Of a DNA stretch of 64,000 nt, positions 35,011 to 48,400 are shown in pieces. A model generated the notes under the pieces. That model was given only the letters and a program-made list of their open reading frames with translations, made no database searches and was not told where the DNA came from. Position 1 is the stretch's first letter; every line of letters begins with the position of its first letter. Source of the stretch: Myxocyprinus asiaticus (Eukaryota > Chordata > Actinopteri > Cypriniformes > Catostomidae); contig NC_059362.1 in NCBI RefSeq assembly GCF_019703515.2, positions 32,156,326-32,220,325 of the forward strand, in the 5' to 3' direction. Position numbers and translations under genes: made by a program.

Positions 35011-35377
35011 TCCTTTTTTACTATAAATCTCCACTTTCACTTTCACGTTCTTCTTTTGTTTTGGGCGATTCACATTCTTTGTGTGTATCGCCACCTACTG
35101 GGCAGGGAGGAGAATTTATAGTATAAAAAGGACTTAAATATTGATCTGTTTCTCACCCACACCATCATATTGCTTCTGAAGATCTGGGGTGCGTTCCATT
35201 CCAAAGGCCTCATCCCTATGCCCTAAATCCTTCAGAGGGTTTACCCTCCAGAGTGAGAGCTTCGGAGGGTTGAAGGGTGTAGGGCTAAAAAATATTGGTA
35301 ATTCGGAACGCACTTCAGCGTTGTCTATCCAAACCAAAGGAGCTGCTGCCGTTGCACAAAGGCTGATGCTAATGAAC

Positions 35378-35540
35378 ATGATAGGAAGCTGTTGTGTGTG
35401 ACAGAAGCAAGTAATTGTTGCGTATTAGATGGAAACGATGTCCAGCGATGTCATTGGCTGTAGTGAAAGTCGTACAAATTCATACGAGGGCAGTCGTACA
35501 ATATCATATCCTTACGATTTCGCCATGAGAGTGTGTTGTG
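35378..35540. repeat. Repeat copy without the SINE (empty site)
   Basis: Matches 12720-12757 and 13021-13150 across the point where SINE copy A is inserted. Here AGAAGCAAGTAATTGTTGCG runs on without interruption to ATTAGATGGAAACGATG. Confidence 0.75.
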
Positions 35541-36335
35541 ATGTTATATGCTTTTGTTAATAGAAAGAGATTGCAGTTGCAGCTGGTTTAATTTACACTA
35601 AATTACACCTGGCAAAACTGCCAGATTTGTGACATACACCAGTTTCGGTCCACTTGGCAGTGAAGTGTCCATCTGTTGAACCCTACGGAAACACCCGTTT
35701 CGAAGGGTCCTTCAAAGCAGCTATTTATTAGCCCTTCGGTTTGGAACAACCCTTCAACATGGCAGCCAAAATTGTTCCCTCTTCGAAGTGCCCTTCGGAG
35801 GTGGATTTATCGCGTTTGGAACGCAGGGATAAATTTAACCACTGGAGTCGTGTGGATTACTTTAATGCTGCCTTTATGTGCTTTTGGAGCTTCAAAATTT
35901 TGGTCACCATTCACTTGCATTGTAAGGAAGTACAGATCTGAAATGTACTTCTAAAAATCTTTGTGTTCAGCTGAAGAAAGAAAGTCATACACATCTGGGA
36001 TAGCATGAGGGTGAGTAAATGAAGAGAGAAGGGTCTAAAAGGGTCTGTATTTAAAATATTTATTTACTTATTGACTTTAATATAAGGCTATAAACATTAT
36101 CATACATGGGCCTACCTACACAATAAAAACATTATAAAATTTAAAAATGGACAGCACATTTATGCTAAAAGGTATAAATAACAAATGTGGGAGACAAGCT
36201 GGCATATTACATTATCTCTGTGACAAACCAGTTCACAACTGGAAAAAAGAATCACATTGGAGGGAAAAGTCGATCTAGCAAATATGAGCGTTTTGCCACA
36301 AGAAGGCGACATTTCGAAACTCTGAGTCCGGAAAC

Positions 36336-37883
36336 ATGGCGCTGGAAACATGTATTGCTTTTTTATTAGCAGACAGTTACGATATTGACGATTTTTTAAT
36401 TCTCAAGAAAAATGCATTTCGTAAACGCCGGAAAGCCAGGTGAATAAAAACTCTTCATCATCTCATAATGATGCCACCGCCTCGTTCGTGTTCATGCTGC
36501 GTTGTTTACACACCTTACAATAATTATGCTTGGTAACCTGCTGCAGCGCGTGGTTGTTGTTTTACTATTGGATATATTCCTGTTACCAGTAAAGTATCTT
36601 ATACATATTATATTAATTTGTATTCCTATAGAATGAAGCAGAAAGTTGAACAGACTGACAAATTGCAAAGGTAAGATGATCCACAGTCTTTAGAAATTAT
36701 GCTGTGTAGACAATGTTTATAATGAAGCTGTCTGTTTCACATATCAGAGGTGATGGCGAAAGACACATTTTCAATACAGTGCTACACAGCCTGTCGATCT
36801 GTGAGTTTAAGAGTCACTTTCAGTTGACACCAACCCAAACTGAGGTACTTGTTCTTCTTACAGGTATCTCATTTGTTAAAAGTATCAGAAATCAAGAGAT
36901 TATTGATTATAAATCAAGTTGTTCTTTTCCTTTTCTTGTAGGAGTTGGTACGACTGCTGACACCCTGTAAATGGACTGCTATTAGGCAGGAGGGATGGAC
37001 AGTGTGGCATGCAGTTCTTGCTAGTCTTTGGACTCTGTCGACCCAGGAGTCTTACCAAAGCGTAGCATGCCGCTTCCACGTCACAGAGTCACTCATTCGT
37101 GAACAGCTGGATGAATTCTGCACCCTTGTTACCAGCAACTTGGCTAACGCAATTCACTGGCCCCAGGGGGAGGAAGCAGAAATGTCTGTGGCCGGGTTCT
37201 TTTCCACTGTGGGGTTACCAGACACTCTCTGTGTAGTAGGAACCGGTTTCATTCCTATTGAAAAACCCACCGATGTGCCAGACCCAGAGGTTTATAAAGA
37301 TGCAGGGCAGTCCTACTCTGTCAAACTCATGGCTTTTTGTGACCACAGGGGTTGTTTTACCTATGTGACAGCACAACACCCTAGAAACTGGCATAACTCA
37401 AGGGTCCTGTTAGCCACAGAGGTTGGCAAAGCACTGCAGGAAGACCCAGTGGCACTGCTACATGGCAAACACATCGTAGGTGATTCCACCTTCCCACTTT
37501 CAGAGCACTTTCTTACCCCGTTCCCTGATCATGGAACACTAGGACAGAAAAAGGTGTGTTATAACCAGAAAGTGCACGCAGCTCTTACAGTGGTACAAGG
37601 CTCCATCCATAATCTGAGGTCTTGCTTTCAAAGGATTAAATGTCTGCAGAAGCATTCCATATGCCAAACCAGTACAGCCGTCGAGGCCTGCTGTATTCTC
37701 CACAGCATGTTCCTAGAAACCTATAATGTGCCAGTGGACTGCATGGAGGATGACGTAACCCAAGAACCTTTCCATGAACTACCCTATGGGCACTCTGGAA
37801 GTCTTGGTGGAATATCTAAAAGACAAGACATTGCAGCCTCACTTGGACGAAGCACTAAAAAAAGGAAATATATGTACAAGTAA
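36336..37883 (+). CDS. HARBI1-like protein, transposase-derived, probably domesticated
   Basis: Four coding exons join in frame: 36336-36439, 36632-36670, 36748-36844 and 36942-37883 (393 aa), all GT/AG. The protein follows the PIF/Harbinger transposase plan (DDE_Tnp_4 type). It has an N-terminal helical region in exons 3-4 (LTPTQTEELVRLL, then ESYQSVACRFHVTESLI) and an RNase H-like core from about residue 170. Core motifs include GFIPIEKP, FCDHRG (D214) and a GDSTFPL block (D261). The first catalytic Asp position is Gly180 and the final Glu position is Gln299, so nuclease activity is unlikely. The C-terminus is basic (KKRKYMYK). No terminal inverted repeats or Myb-like partner gene were seen nearby. 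It sits alone between ostm1 and sec63, same strand. Function unknown. A recently dead transposon is less likely given 393 uninterrupted codons. Confidence 0.85.
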
Positions 37884-38125
37884 ATATTTATTTGAAATTG
37901 AAGCTGTGGCATTATCACACGAGGTTGCATTTGATAATGTTTGGGAAAATATCCTATCTTAGATCATACTTTATTGGTTTAACATCATAAAAATGTCTTA
38001 TATGTAGGCTAAATAAGGCAAAAAGCACAAAAATATATTTATTTTAATGTATGCATTAACACTGCAAAACCATGCATGTACTATGCTGGAGTGAAGTGTT
38101 TTTGCAAATTTTGCCTAATTGCAAG

Positions 38126-38131
38126 ATTAAA
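38126..38131 (+). terminator. Candidate polyadenylation signal of the HARBI1-like gene
   Basis: ATTAAA lies about 240 bases after the stop and is followed by T-rich sequence. Confidence 0.35.
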
Positions 38132-38139
38132 AAGGACAG

Positions 38140-39479
38140 CTAACTTTTTGTTTAATCTCTGTAAGTATTTAAAGGGGTTGACTACAAAATATTTATAGTG
38201 TTTGTTCTTGTGAATTACACAACGTCAAGAATCTACTTCATACTTTTTTTGTTGCTTTTTTTATTTTTTTTATTGTAAACAGACCAATACAATAACAATC
38301 AGCATAAAACAGCAAAATTGTCACAAGAAGACTATTAAGAAATAACAGATACCAGATAAGTGACCTGGACATATAAATTAAAGCAATACAAATATAGTAA
38401 TTTATTCATCAACTGATGTAGAGATTGAAAGCAGAGCAAATTAAGTACAAATAGTGGCAAAGCAATTACTACCATAAAGCGCATGCGTAGAACACGTACA
38501 CTCCTCTGAAACGGCGCACAGATTTTTCGTGTTTCAGGCCTACGCAATACTAGAGATCTTATATATAAACATAAAAACCTCGGCGTTTTTAACCAAAGGA
38601 GAGAGCATACCGGTCAACTAGCATGTTACGACAGTTAGTCACCGTTTGCGGATACCATACAATCGAATAGGTAATGCCGTAAACTGACACCTACCTGTCG
38701 CAAAATTGTCCACGTCTTCTCTTACGTGAGAACCGTAGTAAACACCACACATGGTTTATTCCAAAGGGATTTTTAGTTCAGAACATGTTGAAGATTACCG
38801 GACAGACTGTCATTTCATTAAATGATGAGCTGTTTCCTCACAAAAGCAGTTTAGTCAGCACACTGAAATATCTCCCCCATAGACATCCATCCAAAAAACG
38901 GTCTCTGGTCTCCTCACCGATGTACCGCCATAGAATGTCCATGGTACCGCTGCGTTAAGGGCTCTGGTAATACCTAAACCAGCAAGCTGAGAGGCGTTAT
39001 TAAATCACCAAAATAAAAGTCACTGACAATATTCGCGAAATACAAGCATATTCCACTGTGTAAATGGGTTGTAAATCCATTCTTTCGAAAATTTTCCAAT
39101 TTAATTGAATTATGTTTTACGTACAATATACACAGAAAGTTGTATTGCCTGTGTTTCGTGAGTGACGGCACTATTTTCGAGCATATAAATATATATTCCC
39201 GCTGCACATTTGATGACGAGGGGTAAAAGAAAAAGTGAACAAATCGGTCATAATGCTATAAAATAGTAAACAATTCTGATCCATGATGCTTTTCAGGCAG
39301 TTGATGTATTAGTCACAATAAAAATAATCGAGACTTTTATTTTGAAAGCGATTGCTATCCGTGGCAGAAAATGCGTGGCCGCTGGCTTCATTCTCCCGCA
39401 TATGTGAATAGTCCAACAGAGAAGAGACTGTTAGGGTGGTAAAGCGGCAGAAAATATCGGGGTTTAGTGCCGCTGCGAA
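38140..39479. promoter_or_regulatory. Intergenic DNA and sec63 upstream region
   Basis: No gene-like frame on +. CG dinucleotides rise toward sec63, and the 100 bases before its ATG (GCGGCAG, GTGCCGCTGCG) look like a TATA-less housekeeping promoter. A 34-codon minus-strand frame starting at 38942 has a strong initiation context but no recognised product. Confidence 0.4.
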
Positions 39480-42400
39480 ATGGCTGGACAGCAGTTTCAG
39501 TACGACAACAGTGGCAACACGTTTTTCTATTTCCTCACGTCATTTGTGGGACTAATAGTCATCCCAGCCACCTATTACCTCTGGCCCCGGGATCAGAATG
39601 CGGGTAAGGCCCCATATGCTATTGCACGACCAGCTAACCAGTTACCTTGATCTGTTCTAATAGCCAGATTGTCACCCCTGTGAGGAGCGTTTGTTGACGT
39701 TTGATAACTGATTTTTAACAAAATGAGGGTCTGCTGTAAATTCAGTGATGGCTCGTTAAATTGTTGATATGTAGCATTAGCAGCTGACCCCCACTCAGTT
39801 AAACTACACTAAAGGGAATCAGTATTTTGTAATATTATTAATGGATCATGCTGATACGATGTTTGCACGAGTATTTCTTATGCTGACGCTTATTTGTGGT
39901 CCTGTACAGTTATAGAGCATCGTTATCTGGAGAGCTGAACTTCAGCCTGTCATGCAGCTCCAAGCAAACAGCATCATACAAGAGCTTTCAAAGTGTCTCA
40001 CATGTTAAGGAGTAGGTCCATAAAAAGAAATGTATATTAGAGACACATCTTCTTAATTTATATAACCCCGGACGCCACCCCCAAAAGCATAATTATACCA
40101 GCCTGTTGGAGATGGTGTGGTATTTGATGCAACTTAAGAAATACAGTGTGTCTAAAATTAAAGTAGCAGTTACAGACATCTGTGGGCAACAATTGTTTTA
40201 TATACACTCACTAAGCACTTTATTAGGAACACCTGTACATCTACTTATTCATGCAATTATCTAATCAGCCAATCATGTGGCAGGAGTGCAGTGCATAAAG
40301 TCATGCAGATATGGGTCAGGAGCTTCAGTTAATTTTCACATCAACCATCGTGGAGGGGGATGTGATCTCAGTGATTTCGACCGTGGCATGATTGTTGGTG
40401 CCAGATGGGCTAGTTTGAGTATTTCTGTAGCTGCTGATCTCTTGGGATTTTCACACACAACAGTCTCTAGAATTTACTCAGAATGGTGGCAAAAAATAAA
40501 TCATCCAGGGATGATCAGGGGTGGCAGTTCTTTGGATGGAAACGCCTTGTTGATGAGAGCGGTCAACGGAGAATGGCCAGACTGGTTCGAGCTGACAGAA
40601 AGGCTACAGTAACTCAGATAACCACTCTGTACAATTGTAGAGAGCAGAATAGCATCTCAGAATGCACAACAGGTCAAACCTTGAGGCGGATGGGCTACAA
40701 CAGCAGAAGACCATGTCTGGCACTTTATTAGGACCATAGTGTTCCTAATAAAGTTCTTAGTGAGTGTATAAATCCCTTTAGATAGTTTAAGAGATGGTTT
40801 TATTGTACAAAGATTCCCCCTGTCTTTTCCGTGTCTGTTATACAACAATAGTGTTTTTGGCACACTTGCAAACAGCTTGTGTAATATGGCGCGCAATGTA
40901 AGAGGGGCACACAGGAATCTGAATGTGAGTTCAGATTTAAAAAAAATCAAATGCCTTGAGGTTGCTTACCCAACTCACAAAATGTACCATGGTTCTTCAA
41001 TGAGTATTTAGACATGGTAATACTGACACCGTTGTTGCACATGTTCTGTGATTACCATGACATGAATATGGTAATCACTGGGTATCATAGTATAAAAGTA
41101 GCATAGTATTGCCATCTGATAACCATTGTGCCATGGTAGCACCACAGTGCTTTTTTTTTTTTTTTTGTGAGTGGCCTTATGTTTGCATGGTGGATGTGAA
41201 CCAGGTGGCAAAACATTGCCAATTTTCTGACTGTTGTCTGTTATGTAAATTTTTTCACAGAGCAATTACGGTTGAAGAGTTTACGAAGAGTTCATGGAAG
41301 ATGTCTGTGGTATCGCCTTCGGCTTATGAAATCACAGCAGAGCATTGTTCCAACACTTAAGTGAGTGATTGTGTTTGCATGTGATTACTGTTAAGAGCGT
41401 TTCAGTGATATTAATCCCAACTTGCTTGTGTTGCCTGCCAGTACTTTTTAACATACTGCAGAAAGGTTTTTTTTGCAGTTTTTACGCATTTAGTGTTATC
41501 ATTAATAAATCTGGGTAGTTACTGCTTGTTCTGTAACTTTGTGTATATAGCGTTAAATCTACCTCTTATTTTTATTCTCCTGTGTCATTTTAGAAAAGCA
41601 GCCCTGTTGTTTGGGTGGGCAGTATTTCTTTTACTGGCCTATAAGGTGTCTAAATTAGATCGTGAGTACCAGGAATATAACCCCTATGAGGTCCTCAACC
41701 TGGACGCAGTAAGGACAAAATTCTTTCTTCCCCTTTTGATAATCTCATTCTTAATCTAATCTTTAAAATACTTCCTTTTAAGATTTATAGATCTATTATA
41801 TCTCTGTCTAGGGAGCATCTGTTGCTGAGATTAAGAAGCAATACAGAGTGCTGTCTTTAAAACACCATCCTGATAAAGGTGGAGATGAGGCCATGTTCAT
41901 GAAGCTTGCTAAAGCTTACTCAGCGTAAGAATGTTTTCATCACCCATTTTATTAATTGTTGCTGCCTAAATGTAATGCTATGTTATTTATAGTAATTGAA
42001 ACTTAGTTTTCATTATGCAGTGTGGAATGGGGGTGGGGTTTGGGGGAAACGACACGACACAATACAGTTCTTCAAAGCTTTTCATAAAAACATCATCCAC
42101 TGTGGCAGAATTAAAGACTAAACCTTTCTATAGCTTGTCAGTATTGTGCAGCAATTAACGATCAATGGTTTTGACATTTTTGTAATTATGTCCACATTGA
42201 TCATTTTTCACAGTTTGACTAATGAGGAATCCCGGAAAAATTGGGAGACTTATGGCAACCCTGATGGCCCAAGAGGTGAGGTGCCTTAACCTTTTAGCTT
42301 ACATCCTAAAGACTCCGATATTCTTCCGGAGAAGTTCTTCTTTGTTCTTTGTTCAGGGGTAAAAAGAAGTTTAAAACAGCCGAGCAACGGTATACTGTTT

Positions 42401-45400
42401 GTAAACATTCAGACACCCGCCACACTACTGTGGAAGGCATTTAGAGGAGCATTTAAATATGAGGACGCTCAGTAAAACCTTAACTAATGTTACATTAAAA
42501 TGCGTTTTCAATGACTTTATGCCTCATTCTATGAGTAGAATTCACATGAGGTTAGTGGTGCACCGATCAGGAAATTTGAGGCCGATACCGATCACCGATG
42601 TTTTTTTTTTTTTTTTCAACACTAAGATTGGCCAATACTGATACTGCTTTAAAAAAAAAAAAAAAACAAGTGCCCTTTGCCACACTTTTACAAGTTACAG
42701 TTGTGCTCAAAAGTTTGCATACCCTTGGAGAATTGGTAATATATGTACCATTTTTAAAGAAACCATGAGCAGGCAAAACACATTTCTTTTATTTCTTATG
42801 GGATTCATATTCAACTGTAGGTTATAACAGAATGGCACAATCATAAAACAAAACATGGCAACAAAGAAAAAAATGAAATGACCCCTGTTCAAAAGTCTGC
42901 ATACCCTTAGTTCTTAATACTGTGTATTGCCCCCTTTAGCATCAGTGACAGTGTGCAATCTTTTGTAATAGTTGTCTATGAGGCCCCAAATTCTTGCAGG
43001 TTGTATAGCTGCCCATTCGTCTTGGCAAAATGCCTCCAGGTCATGCAAAGTCTTTGGTCGTCTTGCATGAACCGCACGTTTGAGATCTCCCCAGAGTGGC
43101 TCAATGATATTATGGTCAGGAGACTGTGATGGCCACTCCAGAATCTTCACCTTTCTCTGCTGTAACCACTGGAGGGTCAACTTGACCTTGTGCTTAGGGT
43201 CATTGTCGTGCTGGAAAGTCCAAGAGCATCCCATGCGCTGCTTTCGTGCAGAAGAATGCAAATTGTCTGCCAGTATTTTCTGATAACATGCTGCATTCAT
43301 CTTGCCATCAATTTTCACAAGATTCCCTGTGCCTTTAGAGCTCACACACCCCCAAAACATCAGTGAACACCAGCATGCTTCACAGTGGGGATGGTATTCT
43401 TTTCACTATAGGCCTTGTTGTCCCCTCTTCAGACATAGCGCTTATGGTTGTGACCATAAAGCTCTATTTTGGTCTCGTCACTCCAAATTACAGTGTGCCA
43501 GAAGCTGTGAGGCGTGTCAAGGTGTTGTCGGGCATATTGTAACCGGGCTTTTTTGTGGCATTGGCGCAGTAAAGGCTTCTTTCTGGCAACTCGACCATGC
43601 AGCTCATTTTTGTTCAAGTATCGTTGTATTGTGCTCCTTGAAACAACCACACCGTCTTTTTTCCAGAGCAGCCTGTATTTCTCCTGAGGTTACCTGTGGG
43701 TTTTTCTTTGTATCCCGAACAATTCTTCTGGCAGTTGTGGCTGAAAACTTTCTTGGTCTACCTGACCTTGGCTTGGTATCAAGAGATCCCCGAATTTTCC
43801 ACTTCTTAATAAGTGATTGAACAGTACTGACTGGCATTTTCAAGGCTTTGGATATATTTTTATATCCTTTTCCATCTTTATAAAGTTCCATTACCTTGTT
43901 ACGCAGGTCTTTTGACAGTTCCACGTGAGAACTAACAAACTTATTGACTATTTATACACAGACACTAATTGCAATTTTAAAAGCCACAGGTGTGGGAAAT
44001 TAACCTTTAATTGCCATTTAAACCTGTGTGTGTCACCTTGTGTGTCTGTAACAAGGCCAAACATTCAAGGGTATGTAAACTTTTGATCAGGGCCATTTGG
44101 GTGATTTCTGTTATCATTATGATTTAAAAAGGAGCCAAACAACTATGTGATAATAAATGGTTTCGTATGATCACTATCCTTAAATAAAAGAGTTTTTTTT
44201 GCATGATCAGTCTTATTTTCAAAATCAATGCCAAAATTTCACAATTTCTGCCAGGGTATGCAAACTTTTGAGCACAACTGTATATTCTGCAGTTATGTTT
44301 ATGCCCCACACAGTAAAATTACATTAATTGTGAATTGCTAACATTTATTGGTATTGAAAACAGTTATGAATAGTGCTGTTGTCCATATCAAAGGTCATTG
44401 TGACATACTGGCCACCAATAAAAAACCTTGAGGGCATCACACACAGCAGAGATACGTTCAAAAATAAGAAAGTTGTCTATTACTAGCTCCAAAACTGCTT
44501 TATTTTTATTATTTTCAATAAAAAAAATGTTTACCGCCTTTGGCATTTTGTTGCGATACAAATCACTAATTAATAAGCAAATGCGTGAATGCGTGGTGCC
44601 GTTATATAAGGTTAAACAGTTATATCGCTTATTATTTAGTGGCATTGCGACCAACATCAGTCTGATTTAAATTGGGATGCTCAATTAAATTGGGAATAGC
44701 GCTGAGATGAGTGACTGATGAGATATTGAGAGCACCTGGAGAGCGTGGGTTCAGTTGGTTGTTTAATTGACACCGAGAGTGCTCATGTTGAAGGGGGAGA
44801 GGCTAATAGTGCTCATGATCGCTCAAACAGTCTCTATCGCTCCACACACACATCAGATTGTCATGACTCACGTTACATCACGTATACTCAGATTTGCATT
44901 TGCTTGTTTATTTTTTGTTTAATTTGTTTTTATGCCCGTTTGCAGTCTCTCTATCCACTCCGTGCTCACTGTGCAGTGAGTCAGAATAACTAATGTGTTG
45001 ACTCTAGATATTGGTCAGCTTAATATTCATACACGTTATTCTTACACGTTTTAAAACAAACCGGCATATTTGTCTAAATTACAGCATGTCTGAAAGTTTA
45101 AATTCGTAAATGCTTAGAATTGCCCCCAACTCGCCCTCCAGTGGCCACACTGTATGCTTCAAGGGCTGAGCAGGCGCTCATTCATTAGAGTAGCAATGCA
45201 TGTGTGCTACAAAAAAGATCTACCCTGAATCTAGGCATGATCAGCCGATCGCGATCATGGATTTAAGATGAAAATCAGCCTATTTAGATCAGTGGCCGAT
45301 TGATCGTGCACCCCTACATGAGGTCAGTAAAAGATGCTTTTTCTAACCACTCGATGCGCCGATTGCACTCTGTTTTTGTAATTTATGATCACACTGATAC

Positions 45401-48400
45401 AACTGCAAAGATTTGTGTATAAAGAGTGTTAATGGGAAGAATACAAACAAAAGAATGATGATAAGAGGGGCATATCTTACTATGGGCAGATGTGTGAATG
45501 GCTTTCACTGCAGAAGGCACATGAGTGTAGCAGCATATAAAACAAATGAGTGAATGGGCACTTCAGAGTATTTGAGTAGATTTGATTCCTTTTATAGGCT
45601 AATTAAACCAAAAAAAAATGCATGACATATTCTTGGAAAATGTCTCTACATGAACGATCGTACAGACTTAGGTAAATTTGCACCAGCTCGCTAATAAATG
45701 CACACCGGTGTGTACATGTTGACTGATCTTAACTGACTGAATGGCGTGAACAGGAATTAGCTGCCAGCCTCAAGGTAGGTGCAGCTCCAGGTCACACCTA
45801 CCGATCACGTGGACCAATGGCAGTAAGAAGGTTTTTAGCAACCGGCAAGAAGTTTCGGTCACACTTTATATTAGGTGGCCTTAACTACTATGTACTAAAC
45901 TAACATTTAATACATACCAGACTATGTATTTACTGTGTAACTACATGCTGTTCTGCAAAATTCCCACATTTATTGCTACTGAGGTTGAGGTACGGGTAGG
46001 TTTAGGAGTAAGGGCAGGGTTAGGATTAGTGGTTAGAGTTAGTTTTTGGGTAGGGTTAGATTAGGGTTAGGGGTAAAGTTAACAGTGTAACTACAAATGT
46101 AATCAAATGCAATTACTTAATTTAATTACAATGCAACAACATGTATATACATAAGTACATTGTATCAAATGGTTAAGTATGTAGTAGTTAAGGCCACCTA
46201 ATATAAAGTGGGTCCGAAGATTTCCTAAAAGTTTGCCCAGGCCCGAACCAACAAAACAAACTTTAGAACACCTTTTTTTGGGGGGCCAGAGTTTGTTTTA
46301 AATGAGATCACATGCATTCGTTCTTTAATTTCGAATGAAGGATAGCAGGGTCTTAAGGGTTGATCCTTCAACATTTGTTACACTGAAAATAAAATAATTG
46401 TTCTGTTTTTTTCTCTCTATATTCTTTCCACTCTTAATCAGTGACAAGTTTTGGAATTGCTCTTCCTGCATGGATCGTTGACCAAAAAAACTCAATGCTG
46501 GTAAATTCCCATAATCATTGTTTTCCAGCTGGCATTTACAATTTTTCCATAATTATATTTGTTGCATAAGAGTGACATATTTGAATTGGCAAAATCTTCT
46601 TGTCTGTGCCCTTCTCAGGTGCTGCTGGTCTATGGATTGGCTTTTATGGTCATTCTTCCTGTGGTTGTGGTAAGGCAGTCTTCTAGTAGCAATCAGTAAC
46701 TTTGACATTTAGTTTTAATTGAAAACGTATACCTTTTTGTATCTTTTAAATTTTTTTTTGTACATGCATTTTGTAAACTGTATTATTGAAACTCTTTAAT
46801 TGATTAATACAAAGATAAACTCTTTAGTAATGTACATGCATTTGTGTTTAGGGCACATGGTGGTATCGTTCCATCCGTTACAGTGGTGATCAGATCCTGA
46901 TCAACACAACACAGCTTTTCATGCACTTTATGTACAAAACACCTACAATGAACATGAAACGTAAGTGCACCACCATTTAGCGTGCATGCTTATTCTACAC
47001 ACCTTTCAGGATGTAATGTTGCCTGTGAGAAAAATAGGAGGTTCCTTAGTCTCTCCTTTGTTTGACAGGGTTGGTGATGGTGTTAACAGCAGCATTTGAG
47101 TTTGATCCTCGTAGTAACAAAGAGGCCATTATAAGACCAACAGACAACATTGAAGTTCCCCAGGTAAAATGTTCAGTTTCCTAAACATGTATACACAGAT
47201 TGTGAAATGTGTTGTGGACATTTTTGTGCAAATGATTTGGAGTGCTTGAAGAAATGGCTGGTGATTTCTAATACTTGCATCCTAAAAAAAGTGTGCATAT
47301 GTTTTTTGTAGTTGATTCGGGAGCTGGGGAACATTAATGTTAAGAAGAAGGAGCCTCCGTTCTGCTACCCCTACAGCCTGAAGGCTCGAGTCTTATTACT
47401 TGCACACCTTGCCAGGATGGAGGTTTCTGAGAACGTAGATGAAGGTAGTCCTTCACGCACCTGTCACAAGTGTCAGCCTTTGTTCTCATAATATTGCAGA
47501 TCTTTAGACAACAACCTCTCTGACATAATTCATACTGACTAACATGCATCACATAACATGTTTATTTAGTTTTGGTTTATTCAGCGATAATTAATTATGA
47601 TGGCTTAACTAAACGATCAATTTTATTAAACCCAGATGGGGTACGGTCATGACCTGACTGTACATTTATCCTATTTATTACACAGCTTTATACAAATAAC
47701 AAAATGAATCAACATGAAATATTGATTTGAGTTTAAATTAGTTTATGATGTGAAACAAGACCTGAGAGTGATACAAGAGATATAAAACTAGCATAGCTAT
47801 CTAGGAAATTGGGTGCCTGGAACAATGACCAGTTGTAATGTATACAGTCACTGTACAAAAATATTTGCTGCAATAAGAATCAACGATTCCAGAGGGTTCT
47901 GTAATTATTTATTGTTTATTAATTGGAAGATTTATATCCCCTTCAGATCAAAGGTTTGTGGAGAAGAAGTGTCCTGCCTTACTTCAGGAAATGATCAATG
48001 TTGGCTGTCAACTCACCATGATGGCAACCAGTAGAGGAGGTAAGTCAAAAAGACACCAATAAAACTCTTGAGCTAAGGCACACGTTGTCATTAATAAATG
48101 ATTTATGGTTAAAATATGATTTTTGCTGGTGTTTGGTTTTATAGGCCTTCGAGCTCCCAGGCTGACTTCCATAGAGAACTGCATGAAGCTGTCTCAGATG
48201 GTGGTTCAGGGACTGCAGGAGGCCAAGTCTCCTCTACTGCAGCTGCCCCATTTTGAAGAGGAGCACCTCAGATACTGCATCTCTAAGAAGGTACAACAAC
48301 AAATAGGGAAAGTGGGATGAGATAATTCGCTTTTCAAAAGTTGTCATCTAGGCAAGGAGAATTAATATTAAACAAATACACCTAATTATATTTCAGGATG

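Larger units (their letters stand above)
34192..36025. mobile_element. Composite palindromic repeat (GTTCACCCAAAAATG family)
   Basis: An outer palindrome begins AATAGTTCACCCAAAAATGG and its inverse half ends near 36020 (CATCTGGGATAGCATGAGGG). It is interrupted by a complete second copy of the same family (34465-35010) and, at about 35186-35829, by a third element with GGGTGCGTTCCATTCC/TTTGGAACGCA ends. The spacer holds a small inverted pair (AAGTCCTTTTT..ACTATAAAT near 35010 and 35115-35138). Non-coding throughout. Confidence 0.75.
42553..45316. mobile_element. hAT-type element in sec63 intron 5
   Basis: Ends TAGTGGTGCACCGATCAGG and TTGATCGTGCACCCCTA are imperfect inverses. The 8-base duplication CATGAGGT flanks both sides (42545-42552 and 45317-45324), as expected for hAT transposition. 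A Tc1 copy of about 1.6 kb is nested inside; without it the element is about 1.2 kb and has no hAT transposase, so it is non-autonomous. Confidence 0.85.

Noticed and set aside
38841..38942. 34-codon minus-strand frame (MDILWRYIGEETRDRFLDG...) with strong initiation context near sec63
   Set aside because: Very short, no donor of good quality, no recognised family. Could be chance in a CG-richer upstream region.
46005..46080. TTAGGG-like words suggesting an interstitial telomere repeat
   Set aside because: Highly degenerate and lies inside a MITE with clear inverted ends, so it is part of that element.
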